Shown: positions 17,551 to 27,918, counted from the first letter of the stretch. The stretch: 64,000 nucleotides of DNA from Tenericutes bacterium MZ-XQ (GCA_002838205.1 CP017950.1:1804858-1868857), one strand, 5' to 3'. Numbers and translations are program-made. Notes: generated from the letters alone by a model not told the origin.

Positions 17551-18537
17551 ATGAAAAAGATAAATCTCGCTATTGTTGGCGCAACCGGTGTGGTTGGTCG
17601 TAAGTTTTTAGAAGTCATCGACGAAAGGAAAATTCCGTTTGAAAATCTATATCTGTTCGCATCTAAAAAAAGTGCTGGCAAAGACATAAGTTTCCAAGGA
17701 AAAACATATACAGTTATTGAACTTAACGAAGAAAACATAAAAAAACATGACATTGATTTTGCACTCTTTAGTGCTGGTGGTTCTACTGCCCTTACTTACG
17801 CACCAATCTTTGCAAAACAAAAAACAATTGTCATTGATAACTCGAGTGCATTTAGAATGGATAAGAATGTCCCATTAGTTGTTCCTGAAGTAAATAAGGA
17901 TGCTGCGTTTAAACATAGCTATATCATCGCAAATCCAAACTGTTCAACCATTCAAGCAGCATTAGTTTTAAAACCACTTCATGATCAATACAATCTCAAA
18001 AGAGTTGTCATGTCTACTTACCAAGCAGTAAGTGGCGCTGGTATTGATGGAATCCATGACTTAGAAAACGAACTTAAAACCGGAGAAACTAAAAAATTCC
18101 CATATCAAATTTATCATAATGTCATTCCTCAAATTGACATCTTCCTAGAAGATGGCAATACCAAAGAAGAAGAAAAAATGATGAATGAAATGAGAAAGAT
18201 ATTGAATCTTCCAGACTTAAAAATAACAGCTACTGCTGTTAGAGTACCTGTTGTTCATGGGCATAGCGAAAGTATCAACATTGAGTTTAACCAAGATTTT
18301 GATATCAATCATGTTAAATCCATCTTAAAACAAGCACCTCATGTTGTCGTCTATGATGATCCAAGTGAACTCAAATACCCGATGCCTATTTTAGCAGAAG
18401 GCAAAGATGAAGTATTTGTGGGAAGAATTAGACGTGATCAATCTTTAGATTACGGAATGAACTGCTTTGTTGTTGCTGATAACATTAGAAAAGGTGCAGC
18501 AACCAATGCAGTACAAATCTTAGAGTTATTTTTATAA
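17551..18537 (+). CDS. asd: Aspartate-semialdehyde dehydrogenase
   Basis: 328 aa from the ATG at 17551; in-frame ATGs at 17539 and 17542 overlap the kinase gene and cannot be excluded. GATGVVG near the start binds NADP(H). The catalytic cysteine sits in NPNCSTIQ near residue 128, with the active-site His in VVHGHSESINIEF. It reduces aspartyl-phosphate to aspartate-semialdehyde, the co-substrate of the first gene in this operon. The gene ends the operon and is followed by a strong terminator. Confidence 0.95.
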   Translation: MKKINLAIVGATGVVGRKFLEVIDERKIPFENLYLFASKKSAGKDISFQGKTYTVIELNEENIKKHDIDFALFSAGGSTALTYAPIFAKQKTIVIDNSSAFRMDKNVPLVVPEVNKDAAFKHSYIIANPNCSTIQAALVLKPLHDQYNLKRVVMSTYQAVSGAGIDGIHDLENELKTGETKKFPYQIYHNVIPQIDIFLEDGNTKEEEKMMNEMRKILNLPDLKITATAVRVPVVHGHSESINIEFNQDFDINHVKSILKQAPHVVVYDDPSELKYPMPILAEGKDEVFVGRIRRDQSLDYGMNCFVVADNIRKGAATNAVQILELFL

Positions 18538-18548
18538 CATACTATAAT

Positions 18549-18584
18549 AAAGAGCTATGGGAATGATTCCCAAAGCTCTTTTTT
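18549..18584 (+). terminator. Terminator of the polyamine operon
   Basis: AAAGAGCT and AGCTCTTT form the outer stem with GGGAAT/ATTCCC inside, followed by T6. It abuts the stop codon of the convergent lipoprotein gene. Confidence 0.9.
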
Positions 18585-19838
18585 CTATTCTAGACCCATC
18601 ATTTTCATAAAATAATTATAGCTCATATCAAATGTCCGATCCATATGTGCGATTTCTAAAATTAAAGGATAGATATGGATAAAGTATGCTTCTTGTTCTA
18701 AAAAATATGCCATAGAATAAGGCGCATCTAAACCAAATCTAGACATGTTTAAGATATCATCTGGGATAACACTTTCTTCACCATCATAATCGTAAGATAC
18801 ATAATCCCCTTCAGTCACCGCAAGTTCAACTAAAATATCGTCAATCAGCATTTCATTTTCATCATATAATTGAAACTCAAATCTTGGTTGACTTGATTCT
18901 AATCGTTCGATATAACTCCATCCATCTAATGCATTTAAATTGATTTTAAACCGACGCTTAAAAGGATTTAACTCAACGAGTTTTATATTTCCATCATAAG
19001 CTTCATAGAGACCAAGTTCTGCTTCACCGTCATCTATAATTCCCCAATAAAACTCATTTGTTCTACCACTTAAGAGTTTAATCATATAACTATGATCTTC
19101 CCCTTGATAGATATATTTCCTGCCTCCCGTAAAAAAATTAACAGCCGAATATTTCAACCAACCAGTGCGTTCACTTATGTTACATAAAGCACATGTATAT
19201 GCGATTTCACCGACACCTTCAATGAGTGTCGTCTTAGTGATGTAGTCATATTCTATTTGATCGATGTCCCTATTGTAATGTGTATACTCAAAAACCTTCT
19301 CATCTAGTTCATTAGTATAATAATACATCTTTTGAAGATGTTCACTTGTTCCATTGATAACATCATTATACTCAATGTAGGCTTCGTCTCCATCAACATA
19401 ATACAACAGATACTGAATTTGATCAGTGGCATAGCACTTCACACCTTCTTGAATATCATCACAGTATAAATCTTCAAAAATCGATATCCATGAATCAAAA
19501 CGATAAAAATAAATGTCTGAACCTTCAATCAGATAACTTCTATTATCTGTTAGATCATAGTTAATCATATCTTCTTTATAAATCTTTCCAGTTTGATCAT
19601 ATAACACGTAATCGTTAAGGTGTTGTATACTTCTTGTATCTCGAGGATAAGTCGATCCCAAGTATTGCTCATAACTATCAGAAATAAATCGATCATACTC
19701 ATTTAAAACATCCCATAAAACACTGATATCATCATCTTCTTCATTCTCAAAATAAGCATTGATTAAGTGCTCTTTATCGCTACAGCCAGATAGCGATAAA
19801 ATAAATATAAACATGATTGAAATTATAATTTTTTTCAT
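18585..19838 (-). CDS. Lipoprotein, paralogue of the next gene
   Basis: 417 aa with a lipoprotein signal ending LSGC (Cys19). AGAGG precedes the ATG. It aligns along most of its length with the upstream gene (19872-21128): both start ...SLS(G/S)CS, then (A)FFEN-type and LTDNRSYL blocks, share a CxxC-like segment (CALCN / CLNCD) and end with (S)RFGLDAPY / RFELESPYDL. The pair lies 33 bases apart and is probably one operon and an old tandem duplication. No domain is recognised. A cell-surface role is likely from the lipobox. Confidence 0.75.
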   Translation of the reverse strand: MKKIIISIMFIFILSLSGCSDKEHLINAYFENEEDDDISVLWDVLNEYDRFISDSYEQYLGSTYPRDTRSIQHLNDYVLYDQTGKIYKEDMINYDLTDNRSYLIEGSDIYFYRFDSWISIFEDLYCDDIQEGVKCYATDQIQYLLYYVDGDEAYIEYNDVINGTSEHLQKMYYYTNELDEKVFEYTHYNRDIDQIEYDYITKTTLIEGVGEIAYTCALCNISERTGWLKYSAVNFFTGGRKYIYQGEDHSYMIKLLSGRTNEFYWGIIDDGEAELGLYEAYDGNIKLVELNPFKRRFKINLNALDGWSYIERLESSQPRFEFQLYDENEMLIDDILVELAVTEGDYVSYDYDGEESVIPDDILNMSRFGLDAPYSMAYFLEQEAYFIHIYPLILEIAHMDRTFDMSYNYFMKMMGLE

Positions 19839-19871
19839 AACAACCTCTAAAATGTTAAAGTTTTATCCATC

Positions 19872-21128
19872 TCATTGAATATGATTTAATCTTAAATACT
19901 CCTTATAATCAAGTAGAAGTGTCTCAAACGGATCTGCCATACCTGCTTCTTCAATCAAATCTTGAGCAATTGTAGAGAAATACTCTACTTCACTTGAATA
20001 AAATTGAAGATCATATGGCGATTCTAATTCGAATCTTGATAAATCTAAAATATCATTTGGTACTACTTCTTTGAAATTACTATATTCATAATAAATATAT
20101 TCACCAGTTCTCGTTTCTAGATGAACAGTCATTGTCTCACTCGTTGATGTGTTACTTCTTATCAGTTCATAGTTTGTTGGATAATCATTGCCATCGATTT
20201 CATAAATCCTATCCCAACCATCAATGGGTATCATATTAAGTTTATAATAACCTCTTTCAGGATTCATTTTCACTAACATAATAGATTCATCGTAAACTTC
20301 AATATAATTCATGGTTATATCAGTAAGTTCAACTTCAGCATTATAATATGTTTGTTTATCTACATCAAAATACTTAACCTGATATAATTTGTTTTTGTTT
20401 GCTAAAACAGATACATAAGTTCCATCTAAAAAATTTTTGTATGCATACTTAAGTCCAACATTTCCATCTTCATCATCACAGTTTAAACATGTGTAACTTG
20501 TTTCGCCCTCATCTTCCACAAGGATAGTTTTATAAACATTATTCCCTGGTAATACAGGCTCAGAAGATATTGATTTCACTAAAAACTCAAAAACTTTCTT
20601 GTCATCTTCATTTGTATAAAAGAGCATTTCATATTGATAAGTCGTATAGCTATTTACCACTTGTCCATAACTCATATATGCTTTTCCGTCATCAACAAAA
20701 TAGGTGAAATACTCATCCTCAGTCTCACCCAAACAAGTCATACCTTCTTTAATGTCTTGACATTGTTGACTTACAAAATCTTTGTGTTTACTCACTTCTA
20801 AATAGGAATAGCTTAAAGACCCTTCAAGATAACTCCTATTATCTGTAAGCTGGTAATTTATCAAATCTTCTTTATAAACAACACCATCAAAATCAACTGG
20901 TACATATGCACTTAAAGTATTTATAGCTTCATTGCCATAAGCTGTTTTTGAATAGGTTAGATAACTATCATTGATAAACTCATCATATGTATCTACAAGT
21001 TCCCAAAGCGCTTGGATATCATCGCTTTTTTTGTTTTCAAAAAATTCGTTTTTTAACGCTTCATTACTACTACAACTAGATAAAGATAGCATAAGTAAAA
21101 AAAGGATGAATAAGGTTAATTTTTTCAT
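19872..21128 (-). CDS. Lipoprotein, paralogue of the downstream gene
   Basis: 418 aa from the ATG at 21128, which has GGGGAA six bases upstream (an ATG at 21140 is in frame but badly placed). Lipobox LSSC. The protein is acidic and rich in Tyr, with the same layout as 18585-19838, including the LTDNRSYL block and the double-Cys block CLNCDDEDG. The tandem paralogues are diverged enough to be long established. Function not recognised. Confidence 0.75.
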   Translation of the reverse strand: MKKLTLFILFLLMLSLSSCSSNEALKNEFFENKKSDDIQALWELVDTYDEFINDSYLTYSKTAYGNEAINTLSAYVPVDFDGVVYKEDLINYQLTDNRSYLEGSLSYSYLEVSKHKDFVSQQCQDIKEGMTCLGETEDEYFTYFVDDGKAYMSYGQVVNSYTTYQYEMLFYTNEDDKKVFEFLVKSISSEPVLPGNNVYKTILVEDEGETSYTCLNCDDEDGNVGLKYAYKNFLDGTYVSVLANKNKLYQVKYFDVDKQTYYNAEVELTDITMNYIEVYDESIMLVKMNPERGYYKLNMIPIDGWDRIYEIDGNDYPTNYELIRSNTSTSETMTVHLETRTGEYIYYEYSNFKEVVPNDILDLSRFELESPYDLQFYSSEVEYFSTIAQDLIEEAGMADPFETLLLDYKEYLRLNHIQ

Positions 21129-21177
21129 ATGATTCCCCACATATATATGTATTTTTTATCAGTATATCACGTTTTTA

Positions 21178-21217
21178 AAAAAAAGAACTCCGATTTTTAA
21201 AATCGAAGCTCTTTTGC
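21178..21217 (-). terminator. Terminator after the 1301-aa surface protein
   Basis: On the minus strand AAAGAGCTTCGATTTT pairs imperfectly with AAATCGGAGTTCTTT, followed by a T run. Confidence 0.75.
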
Positions 21218-21221
21218 TACA

Positions 21222-24200
21222 TTATCTAATAAAATTAACATCTACATCAATCGTAACTGATGCATTATTTTTTGTAATACTGATCGTAAATGTAGAATTA
21301 TTTCGATCAACTCTTACATTATTAAGTACTGTAATATTAACACCTAAACTACTTACAAGATTATTTGCTTCAATTAAGAATGCATCTTCTTTTATTGTGT
21401 TGCTATTTAACCTTGAAACAACGACAGAATTTTGTGCAAAATAATTCACAATCAATTGACTTGCTTGTGTAACATCTATGTTATCTTGAACAGCATTTAA
21501 TCTATTTTCAAGGTCAGTGGTTACGAATCCTGCAGTTAACTGATTGACGACTACCCATGCTGCATCTACATCTGCTTGTACGTTTGAACTTTCAGCTTGA
21601 ATAACCAAAGCAGTTGCAATAATGACATTTGCAAGCTCGCTCTCAGCAGCAACCAACACATTAAGATTCGTTACTAATCCTTTTTGAATTGTTGTTAAAG
21701 CCTGATAAGCAGATCTTGCTGCAATGATGTCAGCTTCATCACTTAATGCAATGGAGCCAGGCAGTGGTAAGGCTGATATTAAACCATCAACAGTTTGTGC
21801 TTGATTTATGTTAATTTGATTTTGGACTGCAACTAATCTGTTTAATAAATCCGTTTGATCACTACCCGCATCAAGATTATTGACAAGCAACAATGCTTGG
21901 TCATGATCTGTTTGTAAATAAGTTGTCTCAGCTAAAACAACAGCTTCTGTCGCTTCTAGTAAGTCAATTTCTAATATTAGACTATCAAGAAGTGCTTTTT
22001 CACTTGTCAACTGTGCTTTTGCGTCATTCGTGAGCAAATCATAATCAACTAAAGCGAGTTCTACAATCAAACGATCCGAGATGCTAACAGTACCAATAGT
22101 AAGAGATAACGCAACTTGATGTTCAGCTAAAAACTCAGAAACGAGCGTAGCTGTTGGAATTTGGTTATTTATTTCTATTAATAAACTGTCTAGAAGTGCC
22201 TTATCTGTAGTTAATATGTTTTGTGCTGACATACTTAATGTTAAATAATTAGCAATTGCATCTTCTACATCTGTCTTATCAGTCACTGTGACTGTTCCTA
22301 CTGTCAAACTTAAGACACTTTGATAAGTTGTTTCAAATAAGCTTACCTCATTAATAACACTTTGAACATTTGTTAAGCGGTTTAATAGGTCCGTCTTTTC
22401 TATACTACTTGGCAATGCATTTACAAGCGCTAATGCTTGATTATGATCCACTTGCAAGTAAGTTGTTTCAGCAAGCTCTACAGCTACAGTAGCCTCTAAA
22501 ATATCTTCTTGTAATTCTATTTCTAAAAGAAGATTATCTAATAAAGACTTTTCAGCTGTCAAATCTGCTTTGGCATCAACCGATAATAAGTCATATGCAG
22601 CTAATGCTTGTTCTACTGCTTCTTTATCGCTAACATCTACAGATGCCACATTCAAAGCCAATACGCCTGCATAAACAGTTCTAAATGTAGTTACTTCTAG
22701 TTCACTTGAGACAACATACTCATAAATTCTAATATTGTCTAAGTTAATATAATCAGTCGTGTTACTAATCACAGGTGTAAATCTAATATTGATAGATGAT
22801 GTTACATTGATATCAATCTCTTCAAATGTGAGCGGATCACCTGAAATCACATCAATAATCAAATCAGTTCCACCTTCTTGAACTGTAATCCAAGTTCCAG
22901 GATTAGACGCAAGTTCGTACTCAATCTTAAATGCAAAACTTGAACCATTATTATAATTTAATGCTCCGTGATATAAAGTAATCTTATCAATACCATTTAT
23001 GAAGAAATCCTCTGATTCGAAATATGAACCAGATTTTAATGCTAGTGATCTTTCATCAATCCAAACATCATATGCTGGTGCATTCGATATTGCAATAACA
23101 TTACCAAACCAAGTTCTACCATCTATGCTGACATTACCAGTATAAAGTGAATCATAGACACTATTTTCAAAATCGAGATAAATACTATTTTCAAATGTTA
23201 TAATTTCAGCTAATAAATTTAATAATAATGTTTCTTCTGATGTGAGTTTGGTTTTTGCTCTTTCACTTAATAAACCATATGATGCTAAAGCAGCTTCAAC
23301 ACCTGGTTTATCAGAAACTAATACAGTTTCAATCGTTAAATTTAAAACATCATTATAAGTTGTTTCAAAATCAAGAATGCTATCAATGTCATCTTGAACT
23401 TCTGCCAAACGGTCTAAAAGATCTGTTTGCTCGGTTCCACTCGGAAGTGCATTGACTAAAGCAAAGGCTTGATCATGATTGAGTTGTAATAATGAGGTTT
23501 CTGCTATTTCTACAGCTAGAGTCGCTTCAACAACATCGATTTGATAAAGAAGATTATCTAATAAAGCTTTTTCTGATAGCAATAGATTTTGGGCATCAAC
23601 TGTTAATACATCATATGCTGCTAAAGCTAACTCTACAATATTTCTATCTGTTGGAAGCACTGTACCAACAGTAAGTGATAATGCTGTTTGATGTTCAGCA
23701 AGGAAGTCAGCAACCAATGTTGAGGTTGGAATTTGATTATTAATTTCAATTAATAAACTATCCAGTAATGCTTTTTCAGTTGTTAATTTTGCTTTAACAT
23801 CAGAACTTAATAAGACATAATCTTGAAGTGCTGATTCTACATCTGCCTTATCAGCTGTTGTAACTGTACCTACTGTTAAGGATAATGCATATTGATGAGT
23901 TGTCTCAAAAAGCATCATAGCATTAATCTTATCCTGAACAATACTTAATCGATTAAGAAGATCTGTTTTTTCTAATCCACTAGGAAGTGCATTAACTAAT
24001 ATCAGTGCGTCATCATAATCCATTTGTAACAATGAACTTTCTGCAGTTAAAACAGCAGATGTTGCGTCTATGATATCTTCTTGCCATTCAATTTCTAATA
24101 ATAAATCATCTAGTAGTGCTTTTTCTACTGCCAATTCAGTTTGTGCATCTAGTGATAATAAATCAAATGCCGTTAGTGCTTCTTGTACGACTTCTTTATC

Positions 24201-25127
24201 TAAGATATCTACAGTTAAAGTTGTAAGAGCTAAAACACCTGAATAAACGGTTCTAAATGTTTGTGCTTCAAGTACGCTACCAACCACATGCTCATAAATT
24301 CTAATATTGTCTAAGTTAATATAATCAGTTGTTGTTGATATGATCGGTGTGAATCTGATATTAATCGCATCAGTGATATTTACAGGTATTTCTGTAAATG
24401 AAAGTGGGTCTGATGAAATCACATCTACTATTAAATCAGATCCTCCATCTTGTAAGGTTAACCATGTGCCAAGATTTGTTGATAACTCATACTCCACTTT
24501 AAACTGATAACTCGTACCATTGCCTATATTCAAAGCACCATGATAAACGGTAATCTTATCAATACCGTTAATAAATAAATCATCCGATTCGAAATATGAA
24601 GTCGATCTTAAGGCTAAAGATCTTGTGTCTATCCAAACATCGTAAGTAGGATCATTTGAAATAAATACATCATTGGCAAACCATGTTCTACCATCTATAT
24701 CTAAAGTACCTGTCAAACCTTGATCATAAGGATATGCTTCAAAATCTAGAAATACACTATTTTCTAAAGCAATGATTTCATTTAGCAAACTCATGAGTAA
24801 GTTATACTCAGGAACAAGTTCGGCTTTCACTGCTTCACTTAACAGTCCATATGCTGCTAAAGCAGCTTCAACATGAGTTTTATCTGTGATATCAACAGTA
24901 GAAGGCGTTAATGCTAAAACTGTTGCATAATCTGTTCTAAATTGATTTGTTACAAGCGCAACATCTTCAAAGTCCCACTCACCAACTTCAACCATTGGTG
25001 TTGATATAACCTCACTACCTTGGATATTGCTTGCCCAATAAGCAAAAGAAAGACTAAAATTGCTAAAAAAAAGAATTAGCAATAATATGTGTATGATTCT
25101 TTTTTTTCTAGATAAAAATGTTTTCAT
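21222..25127 (-). CDS. Large secreted repeat protein (adhesin-like)
   Basis: 1301 aa. A signal peptide (basic start, hydrophobic core, then SFAYWASN) resembles the FAYWA-type leader of TasA/camelysin-like proteins. Two tandem modules of about 525 aa (starting near residues 121 and 645) each hold a beta-sandwich-like domain of about 150 aa (DGRTWF, YDVWID, FINGIDKIT, INIRFTPVIS, YINLDNIRIYE) followed by several helical repeats of about 70 aa. These helical repeats alternate two types: one built on DKxxVExALAAYxLLS with EKALLDSLL, the other on QxDxDxALxLVNALP with KTDLLNRL and VQ. No LPXTG motif or C-terminal membrane segment is seen, so it is secreted or retained otherwise. Confidence 0.8.
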   Translation of the reverse strand: MKTFLSRKKRIIHILLLILFFSNFSLSFAYWASNIQGSEVISTPMVEVGEWDFEDVALVTNQFRTDYATVLALTPSTVDITDKTHVEAALAAYGLLSEAVKAELVPEYNLLMSLLNEIIALENSVFLDFEAYPYDQGLTGTLDIDGRTWFANDVFISNDPTYDVWIDTRSLALRSTSYFESDDLFINGIDKITVYHGALNIGNGTSYQFKVEYELSTNLGTWLTLQDGGSDLIVDVISSDPLSFTEIPVNITDAINIRFTPIISTTTDYINLDNIRIYEHVVGSVLEAQTFRTVYSGVLALTTLTVDILDKEVVQEALTAFDLLSLDAQTELAVEKALLDDLLLEIEWQEDIIDATSAVLTAESSLLQMDYDDALILVNALPSGLEKTDLLNRLSIVQDKINAMMLFETTHQYALSLTVGTVTTADKADVESALQDYVLLSSDVKAKLTTEKALLDSLLIEINNQIPTSTLVADFLAEHQTALSLTVGTVLPTDRNIVELALAAYDVLTVDAQNLLLSEKALLDNLLYQIDVVEATLAVEIAETSLLQLNHDQAFALVNALPSGTEQTDLLDRLAEVQDDIDSILDFETTYNDVLNLTIETVLVSDKPGVEAALASYGLLSERAKTKLTSEETLLLNLLAEIITFENSIYLDFENSVYDSLYTGNVSIDGRTWFGNVIAISNAPAYDVWIDERSLALKSGSYFESEDFFINGIDKITLYHGALNYNNGSSFAFKIEYELASNPGTWITVQEGGTDLIIDVISGDPLTFEEIDINVTSSINIRFTPVISNTTDYINLDNIRIYEYVVSSELEVTTFRTVYAGVLALNVASVDVSDKEAVEQALAAYDLLSVDAKADLTAEKSLLDNLLLEIELQEDILEATVAVELAETTYLQVDHNQALALVNALPSSIEKTDLLNRLTNVQSVINEVSLFETTYQSVLSLTVGTVTVTDKTDVEDAIANYLTLSMSAQNILTTDKALLDSLLIEINNQIPTATLVSEFLAEHQVALSLTIGTVSISDRLIVELALVDYDLLTNDAKAQLTSEKALLDSLILEIDLLEATEAVVLAETTYLQTDHDQALLLVNNLDAGSDQTDLLNRLVAVQNQININQAQTVDGLISALPLPGSIALSDEADIIAARSAYQALTTIQKGLVTNLNVLVAAESELANVIIATALVIQAESSNVQADVDAAWVVVNQLTAGFVTTDLENRLNAVQDNIDVTQASQLIVNYFAQNSVVVSRLNSNTIKEDAFLIEANNLVSSLGVNITVLNNVRVDRNNSTFTISITKNNASVTIDVDVNFIR

Positions 25128-25288
25128 GCGTCTTTCCTCATATTTATTAGAAATTTAAGTATTTCTTAATAAATTATACCATAAGTGCAAATATTTTTAT
25201 GTATAACATAAATCAATGCATCCTTATCGAAGCCAAAAACACTGTTTTTTACAAAATATATACATTTTTTTAAAAAAAATAGACCTTT

Positions 25289-26773
25289 TTAAGATCTATC
25301 TTTTCTTTGTTTTTTCATCTCATAAAGGGCATCATCAGCAAGCCTTAGAACTTTAGCGATTGTTTGTTCATCTGCGTTTAGATGTGCACCATATGAATAG
25401 CCCATACAATGATTGTTGTTTTGTTCTTTTATGAAAGTGTTAATATCTTCAATAATTTTATTTTTATCAAACATGATCTGATTTTCGACGATGAGTAAAA
25501 ACTCATCCCCACCAAGTCTTATCGCGGTTGCTTTTTGAAGTGTTTTAGCCACTTCTTTCAAACTGTTCGCGAAGCAAATCAACAACTGATCTCCTGCTTC
25601 ATGTCCATGTGAATCATTTGTTCTTTTAAGTCCATCCAGATCAAATATGATAACACCGTAAGGTTCTTTTGAGTTATTCAATATTTCTTTGTAATCTTCA
25701 AAAAAATTTCTATTATACAAATCTGTCATTAAATCATGATAATAAACATCATTCAACTCATTCAATAAGTGTTGATGCTCAGTTTCATCATAATACAAGA
25801 ACAATTTTCCTGAATACTTGAAAAGCGGTAAGTTGATTCTTTCTTCTTTCATGTGTAGATAGATTTTATCCTTTTGAAAGGTTTGATCAACTTTTATCGA
25901 GTCTGAATAGATAATCGCTTTTTGATGCATCATCTGTGTAATCTCATCAAATGAAATGTTGCTCAAATCGCCTAAATCAAACTTTGTCTTCAACTCATCA
26001 GAGGCATTAACAACCATACCATTAATATCAACGATTAAATACATTTCCCGATAATGATCTAAAATAAACTGATTATTATTGAGTTGAGATATCAAATTTA
26101 AGTCTCTAATGATAGATATAATAGAGAGTGACCCCATAAACATAACAAAAATGATTAATGTCGGATCAATGTTGAACTCATATACAAACAAATGAATTAA
26201 ATTAACTGCTAAACCAGAAATAAAGCACAGTGAAATTAGCAACAACGGTACAAAGTCTCTACTGTTTCTAAACTGATTCAAAAAGTATCTTGATAACTTG
26301 AAAAAAACATATGCAAGCAAAATATAAGATATGATGGTATGTATAAAGAAACCAAATCCAACATCTGCGTCATTAAACATCCTTAATGTGACGTTTTGGT
26401 CATAACTTAGTTTTATAATCAATTGATGTGTTGTATTTGTCAAAACAGTAACAGCATTAATAACCCACATGATTAGCAAACTAGTTTTTAGCCAAATTCC
26501 ATTCTTAATAACTAGATAATCTCGTATTGCTAAAACGAGTAAAATGACCAATCCAAAAACAATAGGATATATACTTAGTGAAGCATAATATGTAAATATA
26601 TTATTGGATACTACGAATCTTAATCCAATCATAAGTGTCCATAATAATAGTCCAATATTGATATAAAGGAATTTACGATACTTTTTAAATTTGAAATATA
26701 AATCTACTCTTAAAAATAAAAACATGACAAAAATAATCAAGATAGCATATATAAACCAAATGTAATCCTTCAT
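25289..26773 (-). CDS. Membrane-bound diguanylate cyclase (7TM-PAS-GGDEF)
   Basis: 494 aa from the ATG at 26773, set by GGGAGG eight bases upstream. About seven membrane segments (residues 1-225) resemble the 7TM sensor region found in front of histidine kinases. A PAS-like region follows (MYLIVDINGMVVNAS near residue 245), and a C-terminal GGDEF domain has an intact RLGGDEF active site near residue 432. It should make cyclic di-GMP from two GTP. No RxxD inhibitory site is obvious five residues before the GGDEF motif. Monocistronic. Confidence 0.9.
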   Translation of the reverse strand: MKDYIWFIYAILIIFVMFLFLRVDLYFKFKKYRKFLYINIGLLLWTLMIGLRFVVSNNIFTYYASLSIYPIVFGLVILLVLAIRDYLVIKNGIWLKTSLLIMWVINAVTVLTNTTHQLIIKLSYDQNVTLRMFNDADVGFGFFIHTIISYILLAYVFFKLSRYFLNQFRNSRDFVPLLLISLCFISGLAVNLIHLFVYEFNIDPTLIIFVMFMGSLSIISIIRDLNLISQLNNNQFILDHYREMYLIVDINGMVVNASDELKTKFDLGDLSNISFDEITQMMHQKAIIYSDSIKVDQTFQKDKIYLHMKEERINLPLFKYSGKLFLYYDETEHQHLLNELNDVYYHDLMTDLYNRNFFEDYKEILNNSKEPYGVIIFDLDGLKRTNDSHGHEAGDQLLICFANSLKEVAKTLQKATAIRLGGDEFLLIVENQIMFDKNKIIEDINTFIKEQNNNHCMGYSYGAHLNADEQTIAKVLRLADDALYEMKKQRKDRS

Positions 26774-26946
26774 AATGAACACCTCCCTAGGTAAGTTAAA
26801 GAGTTTAAATACTTTTATGGGTATTTCTATTATACTTAAATCTTTCATTTTTGAAAAACATTCTTACTGAACTTAATAAAATCTTAATAAAAAAACTTAT
26901 AAAAATCACATTATTTATAAGTTTTATAAGTTATTAACAAGATGGA

Positions 26947-27918
26947 TTATTTAAATGTCTTGATATTTTCATCTATACGTCTTGTAAGGGATATTGAATA
27001 AGGTCTAAAGTGTTTGCTCCAAAATTGATTAGCGTTTGGATTTATGGACTCATAATCAACACCTATAAACTGATATCCATGTTGATTTAAATCTTCGATG
27101 ATGCTATGTAGCATTTGGCTAGCAATCTTTTGACCTCTATATGCTGGATCAACGAAAGCTCCTGTGATACTCATCATTTTTTTTGAGGTTGTGATCACTG
27201 ATTCTCCTACTTCTTGTATACGCATATAACCAACAACTTTGTCATCAATATAGGCTCCAAAGAGTTTTCTGTGATCAACACTCAACCATTCAAGTAAGTC
27301 TGTCTTTGGATCCTCATCTTCATTAGGCATAAAAATCGGTGATGTTCTATAATATAGATTATGCGCTTGATGTAAAGTTAATATATCATCTATGTCTTCT
27401 TTAGATATTTGTTTTATTTTTATTTTATTATTGTCAAAAACAATATCTTCTAAATCTCTTATCGCATCTACACAGCGCATACCAAATCCATTTTGGAACC
27501 AAAAAGATTTCAATTTTTCATCATGTGCAAATATTGAGATTGCTATTGAGTAGATATCATTTTTGGTCCAATGGCTTGCCGCATGATTAAAAAGCATCTG
27601 ATAAATAACATCTTTATGTTCAAGGATTGATCCATGTCCATGCAATGGCACAAAAGTACCCAAGTCTTTTCCAAAAAGAGGTCCTGTTTCATATCCAATC
27701 ATATAACCTACAATTTGATCATTAAGTGTGACAGACCATCCATTAAGATTTTCAAGCATATAAGTTAACTTTTGAGAAATCTCATTCTCGATGTCATCAT
27801 ATGAAACAAATGTTTTGAATGTAGCTTGCTCCATCATATAGTTAAACTTAAAAATTGTCATTATAGAGGATAAGTCACGAATATCTAGTTTTTTTATTTT
27901 ATATTGATCTAATTGCAT
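26947..27918 (-). CDS. Tandem-GNAT acetyltransferase
   Basis: 323 aa with two GNAT lobes. The C-terminal lobe (residues about 160-320) has the acetyl-CoA motif AFVDPAYRGQKIASQMLHSI; the N-terminal lobe is degenerate. The ATG directly follows the stop of the ABC permease gene, and the AGGCAAC site lies inside that gene, so it is the last gene of the ABC exporter operon. Co-transcription with an exporter suggests a modifying or self-protection enzyme for the exported compound. That is inference. Confidence 0.85.
   Translation of the reverse strand: MQLDQYKIKKLDIRDLSSIMTIFKFNYMMEQATFKTFVSYDDIENEISQKLTYMLENLNGWSVTLNDQIVGYMIGYETGPLFGKDLGTFVPLHGHGSILEHKDVIYQMLFNHAASHWTKNDIYSIAISIFAHDEKLKSFWFQNGFGMRCVDAIRDLEDIVFDNNKIKIKQISKEDIDDILTLHQAHNLYYRTSPIFMPNEDEDPKTDLLEWLSVDHRKLFGAYIDDKVVGYMRIQEVGESVITTSKKMMSITGAFVDPAYRGQKIASQMLHSIIEDLNQHGYQFIGVDYESINPNANQFWSKHFRPYSISLTRRIDENIKTFK

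Noticed and set aside
23255-23674. Plus-strand ORFs inside the large surface-protein gene
   Set aside because: They are mirror frames of the repeats on the minus strand; Leu/Gln/His-rich and without start signals.
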